From Nostoc sp. UHCC 0870 (GTDB lineage: Bacteria > Cyanobacteriota > Cyanobacteriia > Cyanobacteriales > Nostocaceae): a DNA stretch of 39,278 nt. The translations under genes were made by a program, and so were the position numbers. The DNA is taken from assembly GCF_022063185.1 (NCBI RefSeq), contig NZ_CP091920.1, forward strand, positions 1 to 39,278, given 5' to 3'. Below, in pieces: positions 1 to 8,392 of the stretch (the first letter of the stretch is position 1; every line of letters starts with the position of its first letter). The notes under the pieces are model-generated. The model ran no database searches. It was not told the DNA's origin and worked only from the letters and a program-made list of their open reading frames with translations.

Positions 1-9
1 TGCAAATCC

Positions 10-98
10 GAGAAACTAGGTTGACTGTTTCTGAGAAACTGGAAGGCCTGTTTCTGAGGAACTAGGAGGCCTGTATCCTAGAAACTTAGATTATGGAT
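10..98. repeat. 23-bp tandem repeat array, about 3.7 units, running off the left edge
   Basis: Units start at 10, 33, 56 and 79. Each begins with GAGAAACT or a close variant and ends with GGCCTGTTTCT or a variant. The junction of neighbouring units makes a short palindrome (GTTTCT-G-AGAAAC). The bases at 1-9 resemble the end of another unit, so the array probably extends beyond the window. The 23-bp period is not a multiple of three, so this is a DNA-level repeat rather than a protein repeat. It resembles the long tandem repeats known from heterocystous cyanobacteria; its role is unknown. Confidence 0.75.
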
Positions 99-440
99 TT
101 TTCAAGGGTTTCAGCGATTTAGCTTAACAAAACTTCAACCCAAAAACATCGGATTTTTCAGCCACAACCCCATCCCCACAAAGCTTTCTGGGTATGGTGT
201 GGGGGATTGTGAAAATCGGCACTTATTTACACTCTGTTAAATATCTAAATTAGTACATTAGTATCAATATTTTACTAATACCATAATCCCTACTGGGGAA
301 CTGGGGTTTAGATTTGTAAATTGCCGCTAATCAGCTAAAAGTAGCGTTATAGAAATAAATCTGCTTTGAAGCGTTGAGATTACGGAATTTATCGTGCTAT
401 ATCTGTATCCAAAAAGCGAAATTGGATGCTGTAACTAACC
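99..440. other. Non-coding leader before the pentapeptide-repeat gene
   Basis: This AT-rich stretch holds no supportable ORF. It presumably carries the promoter of the gene starting at 441, but I could not single out a convincing -35/-10 pair or a Shine-Dalgarno sequence. The only structure noted is a weak dyad (CGCTA at 325-329, TAGCG at 342-346). Confidence 0.5.
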
Positions 441-2513
441 ATGCCCCAGGATTTCTCCGGTCAAAATCTCCGAGGACGCTCCTTCAAAGGTCAAAACCTT
501 GAGGGGGCAAATTTTAGTGGTGCAGATATTCGAGGGGCGGATTTTACAGGGGCGAATCTGAAGAATGCACGCTTTAGCGGGGCAGATATCCGTGGGGCAA
601 ATTTTACAGAGGCAGTTCTGACTAAGGCCAACTTTACTGATGCAAAAGCTGGACTAAAAAAGTGTTGGGTAATTTTTGTGATAATTGTCTCTTTCTTACT
701 CTTTGGATTGTCAGGATTTAGCTATAGTTTAGTGGGACACTTAGTTACATTAATTTTTAATTTTGATTTTTTGGACAATCCCGCTACAAACTGGGCTATA
801 TTGCTGGCGATAATTCCCTTTTTTTTTATAACCTTGCGTCAAATTGTCATCCTAGGTTTAGGAATTATTTTTATTATCTCTGTATGCTTAGGTGTCTTTA
901 GATTTGTACATAATTTTAATATTCAAAACCAACCCCTGCAATTCTTTTTTATAGCTTTTATCGCCATTCTTGCCGTCCTTTGTACTGTAGAAATCATTAT
1001 ACAAATCATGCACATTCCAGTGCTTAATACTTTCCTAGGATGGCAAGCTTGGGTAAGAAACAAAAAAAAGAATTTGGTACAAGATTGGATGCACTCATTT
1101 GCTATTGCTTTTGCAACTATAGGAGGTACAAGCTTCCGTTTCGCTGATTTAACAGAGGCTAATTTCACAAGAGCTAAACTTAAAGGTACAGATTTCCGAG
1201 ATGCTGACCTAACGCAAACAAATTTTTATGATGCTAAGATGCTCTACTATATTCGTCCAGGCACAACTTACCTTCAAAACATAAAACTCTGTGAAGTTCT
1301 AGTTACTGGATGTGGACAGGGTACAAACTTTAACCGTCAAGATTTACGAGGAGTAAATTTTCAAAAAGCGAAATTAATAGATGCCAGTTTTATTGGTGCA
1401 GATTTAAGTAAATCTAACTTACAAAATGCCGATTTATCCAATGCGAAATTAGTACAGACTCTACTAGACGGAACTGATTTCACAGGAGCTACTCTCACCG
1501 GGGCATACATTCAAGATTGGGGTATTACCACCGGCACGAAATTTGATGGGGTGCAGTGTGAATATGTTTATATGCGACTCCCCACCAAAAAAAATCCTGA
1601 CCGCCTCCGCAAACCAGATAACAATCAAGGAGAGTTTGCAGATGGTGAGTTTGGTGATTTTATCAAACCCATCGTTGATACTCTTGACCTTTATCATAAT
1701 CAAGGTGTTGACCCCAGAGCGATCGCAATTTCCTTTAAGCAATTAGCAGAGAATCACCCAGATGCCGAACTAGAAATTGTGGCAATGGAGAAACGGGGAC
1801 AGGACAAGTTTCTGCTTCGTGCCAAAACCGCAGATACGGCTGATAAGTCCCAACTGAGTGCAGAATATTTTGATAGTTATAATCAGCTTAAAGCTTTACC
1901 AGAGCGAGATATTAAATTACTTCTAGAGGAAAAAGATAGCAGGATTCGTAGTTTAGAAAATTTTGTTAATCAGGCATTACAACGTCCTAATTTTTATTCA
2001 AGCACACAAATACAAGAGGTAGGTACAATGAACTCAAATCAAGGGGGAATTAATCAAAGTGCAAATAACAGCCAATTTGGTCAAGGACAACAAGCTGCAA
2101 TAGGAAGTGACCATCAGATGTCTATGAATAATAACGAAAATTATAAATCTAAATATGACTTCACTAATGCTGATGTAGGTAACGTTGTTGATACGGCTCA
2201 ATCTGGTAGCCAACAGATAGGTAAGCAATATAATTATGCACCAGAACAAAAACAAAATCTTGCAGAAGCCGCAGCAGAAATTCAGGCATTGTTAGAGCAA
2301 TTAAGCCAGTCTTATCCTACTAATACAATGGCAGGAAAAATGGCACTGGCAACAGAAGCTACGCAACGCATCGAAAATAACCCAACTTTAATGCAGAAAA
2401 CAATCAGCGCGTTGAGGGCTGGTGGTACTGCGGCTCTAGAACAAGCCCTCAGCCATCCCGCAGCCAGCTTTGTCATTGCTGCTTTAGATGATTGGAATAA
2501 AAACAATCAATAA
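441..2513 (+). CDS. Membrane pentapeptide-repeat protein (690 aa)
   Basis: Pentapeptide repeats of the A(D/N)Lxx type occur in two blocks, about residues 3-68 and 228-370, each predicted to form a right-handed quadrilateral beta-helix. Between them, from about residue 75 to 200, lies a hydrophobic insert with several probable membrane segments, so the two beta-helices would sit on the same membrane. After the second block come an alpha/beta region (about 400-520), a Gly/Asn/Gln-rich tag at about 530-557 containing GQQAAIG, and a helical C-terminal domain that begins near residue 600. The same tag occurs near the N-terminus of the next gene, the NACHT ATPase 99 bp downstream, which suggests that the two proteins work together. 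The biochemical function is unknown. ATG 441 is the first start in frame and directly precedes the first repeats. Confidence 0.85.
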   Translation: MPQDFSGQNLRGRSFKGQNLEGANFSGADIRGADFTGANLKNARFSGADIRGANFTEAVLTKANFTDAKAGLKKCWVIFVIIVSFLLFGLSGFSYSLVGHLVTLIFNFDFLDNPATNWAILLAIIPFFFITLRQIVILGLGIIFIISVCLGVFRFVHNFNIQNQPLQFFFIAFIAILAVLCTVEIIIQIMHIPVLNTFLGWQAWVRNKKKNLVQDWMHSFAIAFATIGGTSFRFADLTEANFTRAKLKGTDFRDADLTQTNFYDAKMLYYIRPGTTYLQNIKLCEVLVTGCGQGTNFNRQDLRGVNFQKAKLIDASFIGADLSKSNLQNADLSNAKLVQTLLDGTDFTGATLTGAYIQDWGITTGTKFDGVQCEYVYMRLPTKKNPDRLRKPDNNQGEFADGEFGDFIKPIVDTLDLYHNQGVDPRAIAISFKQLAENHPDAELEIVAMEKRGQDKFLLRAKTADTADKSQLSAEYFDSYNQLKALPERDIKLLLEEKDSRIRSLENFVNQALQRPNFYSSTQIQEVGTMNSNQGGINQSANNSQFGQGQQAAIGSDHQMSMNNNENYKSKYDFTNADVGNVVDTAQSGSQQIGKQYNYAPEQKQNLAEAAAEIQALLEQLSQSYPTNTMAGKMALATEATQRIENNPTLMQKTISALRAGGTAALEQALSHPAASFVIAALDDWNKNNQ

Positions 2514-2612
2514 ATTATTAAGTTGAATTAGAAAACACCAGAGCAGTTTAAAATAACCCTTGCTGGCTTTGGTGTGAAAAAGTATTTTATCTATTACTAT
2601 CAAATTTTTACT

Positions 2613-5114
2613 ATGAATCAGCCGAAGTCTCCTGATGATAATCAAGCATCTTCGCCTGAACCTGGGATTAGACAGGAGGCTGATAATTCAACATTCGGTA
2701 GTGGACAGCAGGCTGCAATAGGTAATGATAATATCCAAAATCAGGGGAACAATAACTGGCTAGGTAATACTTGGAATGTTTTTTTTGGACAGCAGACAAC
2801 AACCCCAGTAGGCAACCCGGCTCGACCAAAGAATGAATGGATACTATTAGCCTCAGTCAAGGAAGAAGTTACAGCACGGTTAAGGCAATCTCTACACAAT
2901 GCCGTGCTGATTAATTTGGGGAAGGAGTCACAACCTCAACAAGTAAAACGCCCTTGGGATGCAGAGATAAAAATCGGCTTAAAACCTGCTCAACCTCTCC
3001 CAGATACCACAACAATTTTAGAAGTATTTGACTCGGAAGAAATTGCAGGAAAGTTGTTAATTTTGGGTGCGCCAGGGTCAGGTAAGACAACCACACAATT
3101 AGAACTAGCTCAAGCTTTAGTTAGCCGTGCAGAAGAACAGCCTGATTATCCCGTTCCCGTTTTATTCAACTTATCCTCGTGGAAAGATGACCGACAATCC
3201 TTAACTGATTGGTTAGTGGCAGAACTTAAATCTAAATATGGTGTTTCAATTAAACTGGGTAAAGACTGGCTAGACAATCATCAATTACTACTATTGCTTG
3301 ATGGTCTGGATGAACTTGAGCCACAGCGTCAAGAACTTTGTGTTTGGGCAATTAATCAGTTTTTAGCAGGTGAGACTAGACCGCTTTATCTGGTTGTTTG
3401 TAGCCGGATTGAGGAATATAGTAACTACGCTACTCAATTACAACTAAACGGTGCTATCTACTTACAGTCTTTAACTAATAATCAAATTTGTGATTATCTA
3501 ACGTCTATTAATTATGTAGAACTGTGGTCAACTATCAGTAACGACTTAGACTTACTAGAGTTAGTCAAGACTCCCTTACTACTAAGTATTATCGTTTTAG
3601 CATCTCAAGAAATCTCTGTTGAACAATGGCAGTATTTGGAATCTACAGCAGACCGGATTCAGTATTTGCTAGATGCCTATGTAGGGCGTATGTTGACACG
3701 GGATATTAATAGTAGGGCATATTTGAAGAGCAAAACTCCTAATGCTAAACAAACCCGAATGTGGCTGGTTTGGTTAGCTCAAAAAATGCAACGAGACTCG
3801 AAAACAGAGTTTTTGATTGAAGAAATGCAGCCTAGTTTGTTAAAAACTAAAATCCCCAAAATTATTTATAATTTGATTGTCTGGGGAGTTATACAAACAC
3901 TGATATTTGGAATGATTTTTGCACTTTTATTTGGACTTGATAATGGGATATTTATTGGGGTAATTAGTGGGATAGTTTCTGGAATATTATTTGGAATAAT
4001 TCATGGGACATCCAGTGATTTAATAGAACATACATTAGAAAACTTAAGTTTAATTCGCTCTAAAAAAATATTTAAAATAAATATACAAAAAATGCTGGTT
4101 AGTGGAATATGCGGCGGACTGTTATATAGGCTAATTTTTAGGGTATACGAAACGCTGTTATATGGTTTTATTGTGTTGTTAGGAGTAATTGTTGTATGGT
4201 TTATTAATGGTTTGTTTGGTGACATTTTAGAGTCTAAATTTCAAAATGTAGGTTTAATTGAATTTAAAAATTTCACCAACAGAAACATTATAAAATGGCT
4301 GATTTATGGGCTGATTATAGGGTTTATTGGAGGGCTAATTGGAGGTCTGATTTATGGGCTATTTGGAGGTCTGCTTGGAGGGCTAATCTTTGGGCTGATT
4401 GGCGCGCTAATCGGAGGTTTGACAGGGGATGAAATTGAAGCAATTGAAATTTTTAAAATTTCTTATAATGATTTTAAAGATGGACTAATATTTGGGTTGA
4501 TTGCAGGGCAGTTTTTTGGACTGTTTGGAGGTCTACTTGGCGGACTGATTTTTGGGCTGTTTGGAGGTCTATTTGATGAGAGCTTAAAAGGAGAGCAGAT
4601 TTCCCTAATAATTTTTGGGCTAAGTTTTGGACCAACTTTTGGGCTGTTTTTGGGGTTAATTTTCGGGCTGTTTTTCGGGCTACTTTTTGGCTTAATCTTT
4701 GGATTTCATGGTCTAGAGATACAAAATAAAACTATTCCTAATCAAGGTATTTTGGAATCTGCTAAAAATACAGTTAAATTATCAGCATTGTTGTCTTTTA
4801 CTTCCACTCTATTAATCTTTTTAATTCAACTAATTCTAGAAAAGAATAGTTTAAATGAAGCTTTATTTTCTAGCTTAGTGTATGGATTACTCTTGGGATT
4901 ATTGGTGGGAACACCTAGAAGCGGAACACCCCTTATTAAACACTTCACCCTCCGCCTCATCCTCTACCGCAACGGCTACATCCCCTGGAACTACGCCCGA
5001 TTCCTCGACTACTGCACCGAGCGATTATTCCTCCAGCGCGTTGGTGGTCGTTATCGCTTCATCCACAAACTCCTGCAAGACCACTTCGCACAAATGGAGT
5101 TCAAAAGGAATTAG
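2613..5114 (+). CDS. NACHT-domain NTPase with glycine-rich multi-pass membrane C-terminus
   Basis: A STAND-class P-loop NTPase. Numbering from ATG 2613, the Walker A motif GAPGSGKT is at about 152-159 and the NACHT-type Walker B, a run of leucines followed by DGLDEL, centres on Asp230. An N-terminal tag (about 22-40) shares FGxGQQAAIG with the preceding pentapeptide protein. After the NACHT and helical region, residues from about 415 to 760 form many hydrophobic segments built from GLIFGL/GGL-type units, with a conserved soluble tail (IPWNYARFLDY...FIHKLLQDHF) typical of cyanobacterial NACHT membrane proteins. NACHT proteins often act in signalling or antiphage defence; that role is inferred here. 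A GTG at 2574 in the same frame would add 13 residues (KKYFIYYYQIFT-like) that look like leader sequence, so ATG 2613 is preferred. Neither start has a clear Shine-Dalgarno sequence. Confidence 0.85.
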   Translation: MNQPKSPDDNQASSPEPGIRQEADNSTFGSGQQAAIGNDNIQNQGNNNWLGNTWNVFFGQQTTTPVGNPARPKNEWILLASVKEEVTARLRQSLHNAVLINLGKESQPQQVKRPWDAEIKIGLKPAQPLPDTTTILEVFDSEEIAGKLLILGAPGSGKTTTQLELAQALVSRAEEQPDYPVPVLFNLSSWKDDRQSLTDWLVAELKSKYGVSIKLGKDWLDNHQLLLLLDGLDELEPQRQELCVWAINQFLAGETRPLYLVVCSRIEEYSNYATQLQLNGAIYLQSLTNNQICDYLTSINYVELWSTISNDLDLLELVKTPLLLSIIVLASQEISVEQWQYLESTADRIQYLLDAYVGRMLTRDINSRAYLKSKTPNAKQTRMWLVWLAQKMQRDSKTEFLIEEMQPSLLKTKIPKIIYNLIVWGVIQTLIFGMIFALLFGLDNGIFIGVISGIVSGILFGIIHGTSSDLIEHTLENLSLIRSKKIFKINIQKMLVSGICGGLLYRLIFRVYETLLYGFIVLLGVIVVWFINGLFGDILESKFQNVGLIEFKNFTNRNIIKWLIYGLIIGFIGGLIGGLIYGLFGGLLGGLIFGLIGALIGGLTGDEIEAIEIFKISYNDFKDGLIFGLIAGQFFGLFGGLLGGLIFGLFGGLFDESLKGEQISLIIFGLSFGPTFGLFLGLIFGLFFGLLFGLIFGFHGLEIQNKTIPNQGILESAKNTVKLSALLSFTSTLLIFLIQLILEKNSLNEALFSSLVYGLLLGLLVGTPRSGTPLIKHFTLRLILYRNGYIPWNYARFLDYCTERLFLQRVGGRYRFIHKLLQDHFAQMEFKRN

Positions 5115-5257
5115 GAAAATACAACCAACTAACTCTGGGCGATTACCAATCGTAGTATTAAAAAAAGTCTAATTTTTAACACTGCATAAATAAGCTTGAT
5201 TACTGCTCTATCTTCTCTGTGACTGGAATTTAAAGCTGTTATTTGGTAGAGCATTTA

Positions 5258-5509
5258 TTAATGTAGTTTTATATGATTTTTAAAAACATACCAAGAAGTG
5301 TATCGAGGTTGCTTATAACCTCCAATGCTTGGCACTGTAGTTATCTGATAATGATCTCCTTGCTCTGCTATATGTTTAACTTCAATTAAAAAACCATAAG
5401 GAACATACAATTTATCTTTGTCATCAAGCTTGTCTGCTTGGTCAGGACGCTGTTTAAAATGTGTCCCTGATTCCTCTATAACTTTCACGTACTGGCTTGG
5501 TAATGACAT
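5258..5509 (-). CDS. Small hypothetical protein, possible SH3-like module (83 aa)
   Basis: An 83-aa protein reading HFKQRPDQADKL near residue 17, then DKLYVPYGF, and ending in TSWYVFKNHIKL. This pattern (short Gln/Asp-rich turn, hydrophobic strand, terminal WY-F-x-x-H) resembles small SH3-like modules found next to peptidoglycan hydrolase domains in cyanobacteria. That is pattern recognition only. There is no signal peptide and no catalytic motif. It is convergent with the NACHT gene and stands alone. The start is ATG 5509; the upstream DNA is AT-rich with no obvious operon partner. Confidence 0.6.
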   Translation of the reverse strand: MSLPSQYVKVIEESGTHFKQRPDQADKLDDKDKLYVPYGFLIEVKHIAEQGDHYQITTVPSIGGYKQPRYTSWYVFKNHIKLH

Positions 5510-5649
5510 TGACGTATCTTCTTCATCTCATAACATCAATGAAATAGTATAGTGAAATACGCTTGAACAAGATTAATAATGTATAAAATTTATTAGCCTA
5601 ATTTGAGCTACCTTGTTCCTGCTCCCGTTACCGATTCCCTATCTAGGGA

Positions 5650-5811
5650 ATGCAATCCATCAAGAAAGCCGGATGTGATCGCCTTTTTCTCAAAGAAGCT
5701 GAACGCTTACTTGACCCAACCTGTGGTTCAGGAGCGATCGCCTACGGCGGGCGGGTACGCAGGAGCAGTTATTTTTGTCCCGCCGACGGGACAGTTTCGC
5801 GGAGGGATTGA
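5650..5811 (+). pseudogene. Fragment resembling N6-adenine DNA methylase motif I
   Basis: A 53-codon frame beginning ATG CAA TCC encodes LLDPTCGSGAIA at about residues 25-36, the S-adenosylmethionine-binding motif I of amino-methyltransferases. The rest of a methylase (the NPPF/DPPY motif and the target domain) is absent, and after the motif the frame runs into the dispersed GTCCCG palindrome and stops. I interpret it as a decayed scrap of a methylase gene. A longer frame over the same bases (5603-5929) encodes nothing recognisable. The motif is short, so chance similarity cannot be ruled out. Confidence 0.4.
5777..5792. repeat. Dispersed GTCCCG-CCGA-CGGGAC hairpin, copy 1
   Basis: A 16-bp element with a 6-bp stem and a 4-nt centre. 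The same element occurs at 25676-25691, and in reverse orientation at 37091-37106 and 38858-38873. Confidence 0.75.
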
Positions 5812-5845
5812 TATCAATTTTTTGATAACAAAATTGATATCAATC
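5806..5845. repeat. Perfect 16-bp inverted repeat with 8-nt loop
   Basis: The left arm GATTGATATCAATTTT (5806-5821) is exactly complementary to the right arm AAAATTGATATCAATC (5830-5845). There is no T-run after the right arm, so it is not a standard terminator. It lies about 200 bp upstream of the tyrosine recombinase gene and could be a protein-binding site, a recombination site or an MITE-like remnant. Confidence 0.75.
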
Positions 5846-6054
5846 GCCAGGGCTGTTTTGCAGCCCACGAATTGTAGTGTTAAAAACCGCCGATTTTTTT
5901 ACACTACAGATTGTCATGTCAACACCTAGTATAGACAGGCGTAGATATTTGTAAAACTTATGAATTGAGAAAAAAGTGGCAACGTGGGGGGAGTGAATGA
6001 TAAGGCTAACTTAATTGAGGGGGGTAGTTCACGAAAGTATCAGGGTTTGGGACA
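5846..6054. other. Non-coding region upstream of the tyrosine recombinase
   Basis: No supportable gene was found. The stretch follows the long hairpin and is presumably the promoter region of the recombinase, possibly containing its crossover site. I could not identify core-site repeats with confidence. Confidence 0.4.
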
Positions 6055-6693
6055 ATGATTACTGTCGGATTTATGAACTATTTATCGGACAATAAGAGAA
6101 TGAACGAGAAGTTCCGCCGCTTGAATAATGATGAGTATCGCAGCCGGGAGTATCTCACTTGGGAGGAGATGAAAATTTTGATTAAGGCGGCAGGCGATCG
6201 CGGTCGGCATAGAGTGAGAGATCAGGCGTTGTTATTAATGTCATTTCGGCATGGGCTGCGACCGGGGGAGGCGGCGACGATGAAATGGGATGCAGTTATG
6301 TTAGAGCGAAAGGTAATCTATATCAAGCGGCTTAAGGGGAGTCAGAGTGGCAATCACCCGATGCAGCCGGATGAGGTGGATTTGTTGGGGCAGCTAAAGC
6401 AGATTTATCCCAGTAGTTTTTTTGTGTTCCCCAATGAGCGAGGGCAGTCGCTGTCGGTGGATGCGATTGAGAAAATCGTGAAACGTACAGCCGAAAAAGC
6501 GGGGTTACATATTAAAGTGCATCCGCATATGTTCAGGCACAGTTGCGGTTATTTTTTGGCAGAACAGAACCGTTCTACGCGAGATATTCAGAGTTACTTG
6601 GGGCATAAGCAGATTCAAAATACTGTGCGTTACACTGCGGAGAACCCCAGGCGATTTGAGCATTTTGATTGGCAGTGGGAACAGCCTTTTTGA
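6055..6693 (+). CDS. Tyrosine recombinase, FimB/FimE size class (212 aa)
   Basis: A catalytic-domain-only site-specific recombinase. The catalytic set is visible: Arg69 in HGLRPGE, a probable Lys92 or Lys94 in the beta-hairpin, His158 and Arg161 in HMFRH, His184 in YLGH, and the nucleophile Tyr193 in VRYT. At about 212 aa it lacks the N-terminal core-binding domain of lambda-type integrases, as do FimB/FimE invertases and some plasmid resolvases. Possible roles are DNA inversion, plasmid dimer resolution or integration. Three in-frame ATGs (6055, 6073, 6100) are possible; none has a strong Shine-Dalgarno sequence, and ATG 6100 would still leave the conserved REYLT start of the domain intact. 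Confidence 0.88.
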   Translation: MITVGFMNYLSDNKRMNEKFRRLNNDEYRSREYLTWEEMKILIKAAGDRGRHRVRDQALLLMSFRHGLRPGEAATMKWDAVMLERKVIYIKRLKGSQSGNHPMQPDEVDLLGQLKQIYPSSFFVFPNERGQSLSVDAIEKIVKRTAEKAGLHIKVHPHMFRHSCGYFLAEQNRSTRDIQSYLGHKQIQNTVRYTAENPRRFEHFDWQWEQPF

Positions 6694-6843
6694 TGGGGTT
6701 TTCATCAACTAACATTATTGGCTAGCAGGGTAATCAACATGCTGGACATTTGGTTGGTTGATGCCGTGTAGGTTTTTGCATTTATACTCGCTCAATATCC
6801 ATTTGGTAAAAGATAGCTCTTTCTTACTGCCACTACTTTTACA

Positions 6844-6880
6844 GAATACCAAGCATCTCATGAATGATAGCTTGGTATTC
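6844..6880. repeat. 11-bp inverted repeat, ancestral 3' end of the 115-aa gene
   Basis: GAATACCAAGC (6844-6854) pairs perfectly with GCTTGGTATTC (6870-6880) around a 15-nt loop. Before the transposon inserted, this hairpin lay about 25-60 bp beyond the stop codon of the minus-strand gene now at 11428-11775. It may have been that gene's transcript end, but it lacks a T-run on either strand. Confidence 0.55.
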
Positions 6881-6902
6881 CATCCTAAAAATTAGAAGCT
6901 GT

Positions 6903-6907
6903 TATAT
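6903..6907. repeat. Target-site duplication TATAT (left)
   Basis: TATAT directly precedes the left GGGG terminus, and an identical TATAT follows the right terminus at 11429-11433. A 5-bp duplication is the Tn3-family signature, and its perfect preservation points to a recent insertion. Confidence 0.9.
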
Positions 6908-6956
6908 GGGGTAAAAGTAGCGAAGAGAGAATTTGCCGCCACGCAATGGCTGAAAA
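6908..6956 (+). repeat. Tn3-family left terminal inverted repeat (49 bp)
   Basis: It starts GGGGTAAAAGTAGCGAAG. The first 37 bp are identical to the reverse complement of the right end; over 49 bp there are two mismatches (positions 38 and 40). GGGG at the outer tip is typical of Tn3-family ends. Confidence 0.93.
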
Positions 6957-7033
6957 GCATATCTAGAAAGCATTTCAGAAAAAAAAGCTAATTTACCTAC
7001 CAAAACTGTTATGTTATTGGAGATACCAGTAAA

Positions 7034-8254
7034 TTATTTGAATTCTTGTAACCTTTGATTAACTTCATTGATGTCGAAGGTATCTGGATTAAAGCTTTCA
7101 CCTACCCACTCCATCCTCTCTTCGTATTCTGGATGTGACGGTGAAGTAATAATTTCCAGTAACTCTGCATAGCCCCAAGAACCACCACAATCTTCAGGAG
7201 GACAAGCACGCTTCCCAGTGATACATATGGGGTAGTTTGTATTAGGAGTTGATGGTAGTTCTTTTTCTACCAAAATTTCGTGTTCCCAGCTATCTCCAAA
7301 ATCGTAAGTGTAAGAAAATTTGAACTTCTCACTCTTAACCACCTGACTTAGCTTTACAGTCTTTTCTGAACGCACATTAAACTCTCTTTGAGTTTGACCA
7401 TAATCAATGCCAGCAATGGAAAATTGGTGCATATGATAGTTATCCCAGCCCATTACCTCTTGCACAATCAGATGTAGCTGTTCAAGCGTCGTCGAACTTA
7501 ATACCTGTATCCTTCTCCAAATAGGGGGTCGAATGTTCTTGAGGGTGATTTTGAGTTGGTAAACGGTTTGATTACTTGCAGATTTTTTTGAAGCCATAGT
7601 TGCTTGCTCAAGATTAGATATCAAATTTGTCTGATTGTCCTTAGCTGCATTTGACGAAAGTCGATGTCGTTTGACAATATCTAAGACCGTTGTTTTCGAT
7701 AGATGTAGCGAAGCAGCAATTTTGCGGTAGGAGTAACCAGTTTGCACCATCTGCAAAACTTTGGGGGCTAACTTGTCTGCTTTCACCCGTTGTCCCGGTT
7801 GCCTGCCAAATTTTTGACCTCGTGCTTTAGCCGCCGCCACCCCCGAACGCACTCTTTCTCGCACCAAATCCCGTTCAAATTCAGCCAAGGATGCCATTAA
7901 ATGAGCAATTAGCCTGCCTTGTGGTGTATTCAAATCAAATTGCAATCCAGTTTGAGCAATTAAGGAAACACCCCAACTATGGAGTGACTGCAACGTCTCA
8001 ATCAGGTCAATGGTGCTGCGTCCCCAACGGGTCATCTCCGTTACCAGAATGGCATCAATTTTATGACTTTGAGCTAACGCCATCACAACAGATCGCTCGG
8101 TACGGCTATTTTTAGTCCCAGAAATTGTTTCCTTCCAAACTCCAACCACTTGATAGCCACTCAAGGCCGCATACTCTACTAAGTCCCGTTCTTGTCGCTG
8201 ACAGGACTGATCAGTTGTAGAAACTCGGCAATAAATGGCAACTCTTTGTACCAA
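7034..8254 (-). CDS. tnpR: Serine resolvase fused to a pRiA4b ORF-3-like domain (406 aa)
   Basis: Residues 1-200 form a serine recombinase: YCRVSTTDQ with nucleophile Ser12, the resolvase core through FERDLVRERVRSG, and a C-terminal helix-turn-helix (SYRKIAASLHLSKTTV). It would resolve transposition cointegrates at res in the adjacent intergenic region. Unusually, about 30 linker residues lead into a second domain (about 232-395: LKITLKNIRPPIWRRIQV, YDFGDSWEHEI, ACPPEDCGG), which matches the plasmid pRiA4b ORF-3-like family. That family is common as a free-standing protein in mobile elements and its biochemical role is unclear. An ATG at codon 220 (7597) exactly precedes the second domain, so a separate internal translation product is possible. 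The gene is divergent from tnpA. Confidence 0.92.
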   Translation of the reverse strand: MVQRVAIYCRVSTTDQSCQRQERDLVEYAALSGYQVVGVWKETISGTKNSRTERSVVMALAQSHKIDAILVTEMTRWGRSTIDLIETLQSLHSWGVSLIAQTGLQFDLNTPQGRLIAHLMASLAEFERDLVRERVRSGVAAAKARGQKFGRQPGQRVKADKLAPKVLQMVQTGYSYRKIAASLHLSKTTVLDIVKRHRLSSNAAKDNQTNLISNLEQATMASKKSASNQTVYQLKITLKNIRPPIWRRIQVLSSTTLEQLHLIVQEVMGWDNYHMHQFSIAGIDYGQTQREFNVRSEKTVKLSQVVKSEKFKFSYTYDFGDSWEHEILVEKELPSTPNTNYPICITGKRACPPEDCGGSWGYAELLEIITSPSHPEYEERMEWVGESFNPDTFDINEVNQRLQEFK

Positions 8255-8392
8255 TTAAACCCTCTGGATTTTGTCGGTCTCAAACCCGTACTGCACTGTT
8301 CAATTTTAGTGTATCAAATAACTTATACTTTAGCTGATACGATAATTAGATAAACTTTTGTATCCTATGACTAGGGTGAGGAACGGTAAGGA
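8255..8392. promoter_or_regulatory. Candidate res site and divergent promoters
   Basis: In Tn3-family elements with divergent tnpR and tnpA, this interval is the resolution site and shared control region. A dyad is visible: GTATCA (8311-8316) and TGATAC (8335-8340), followed by further AT-rich GATAA/GTATC half-site-like sequences up to about 8370. Exact resolvase subsites cannot be assigned by eye. Confidence 0.6.

Noticed and set aside
5603..5929. 108-codon plus-strand frame
   Set aside because: It runs through a GTCCCG hairpin and the 16-bp inverted repeat and has no recognisable domain; the shorter frame with methylase motif I explains the region better.
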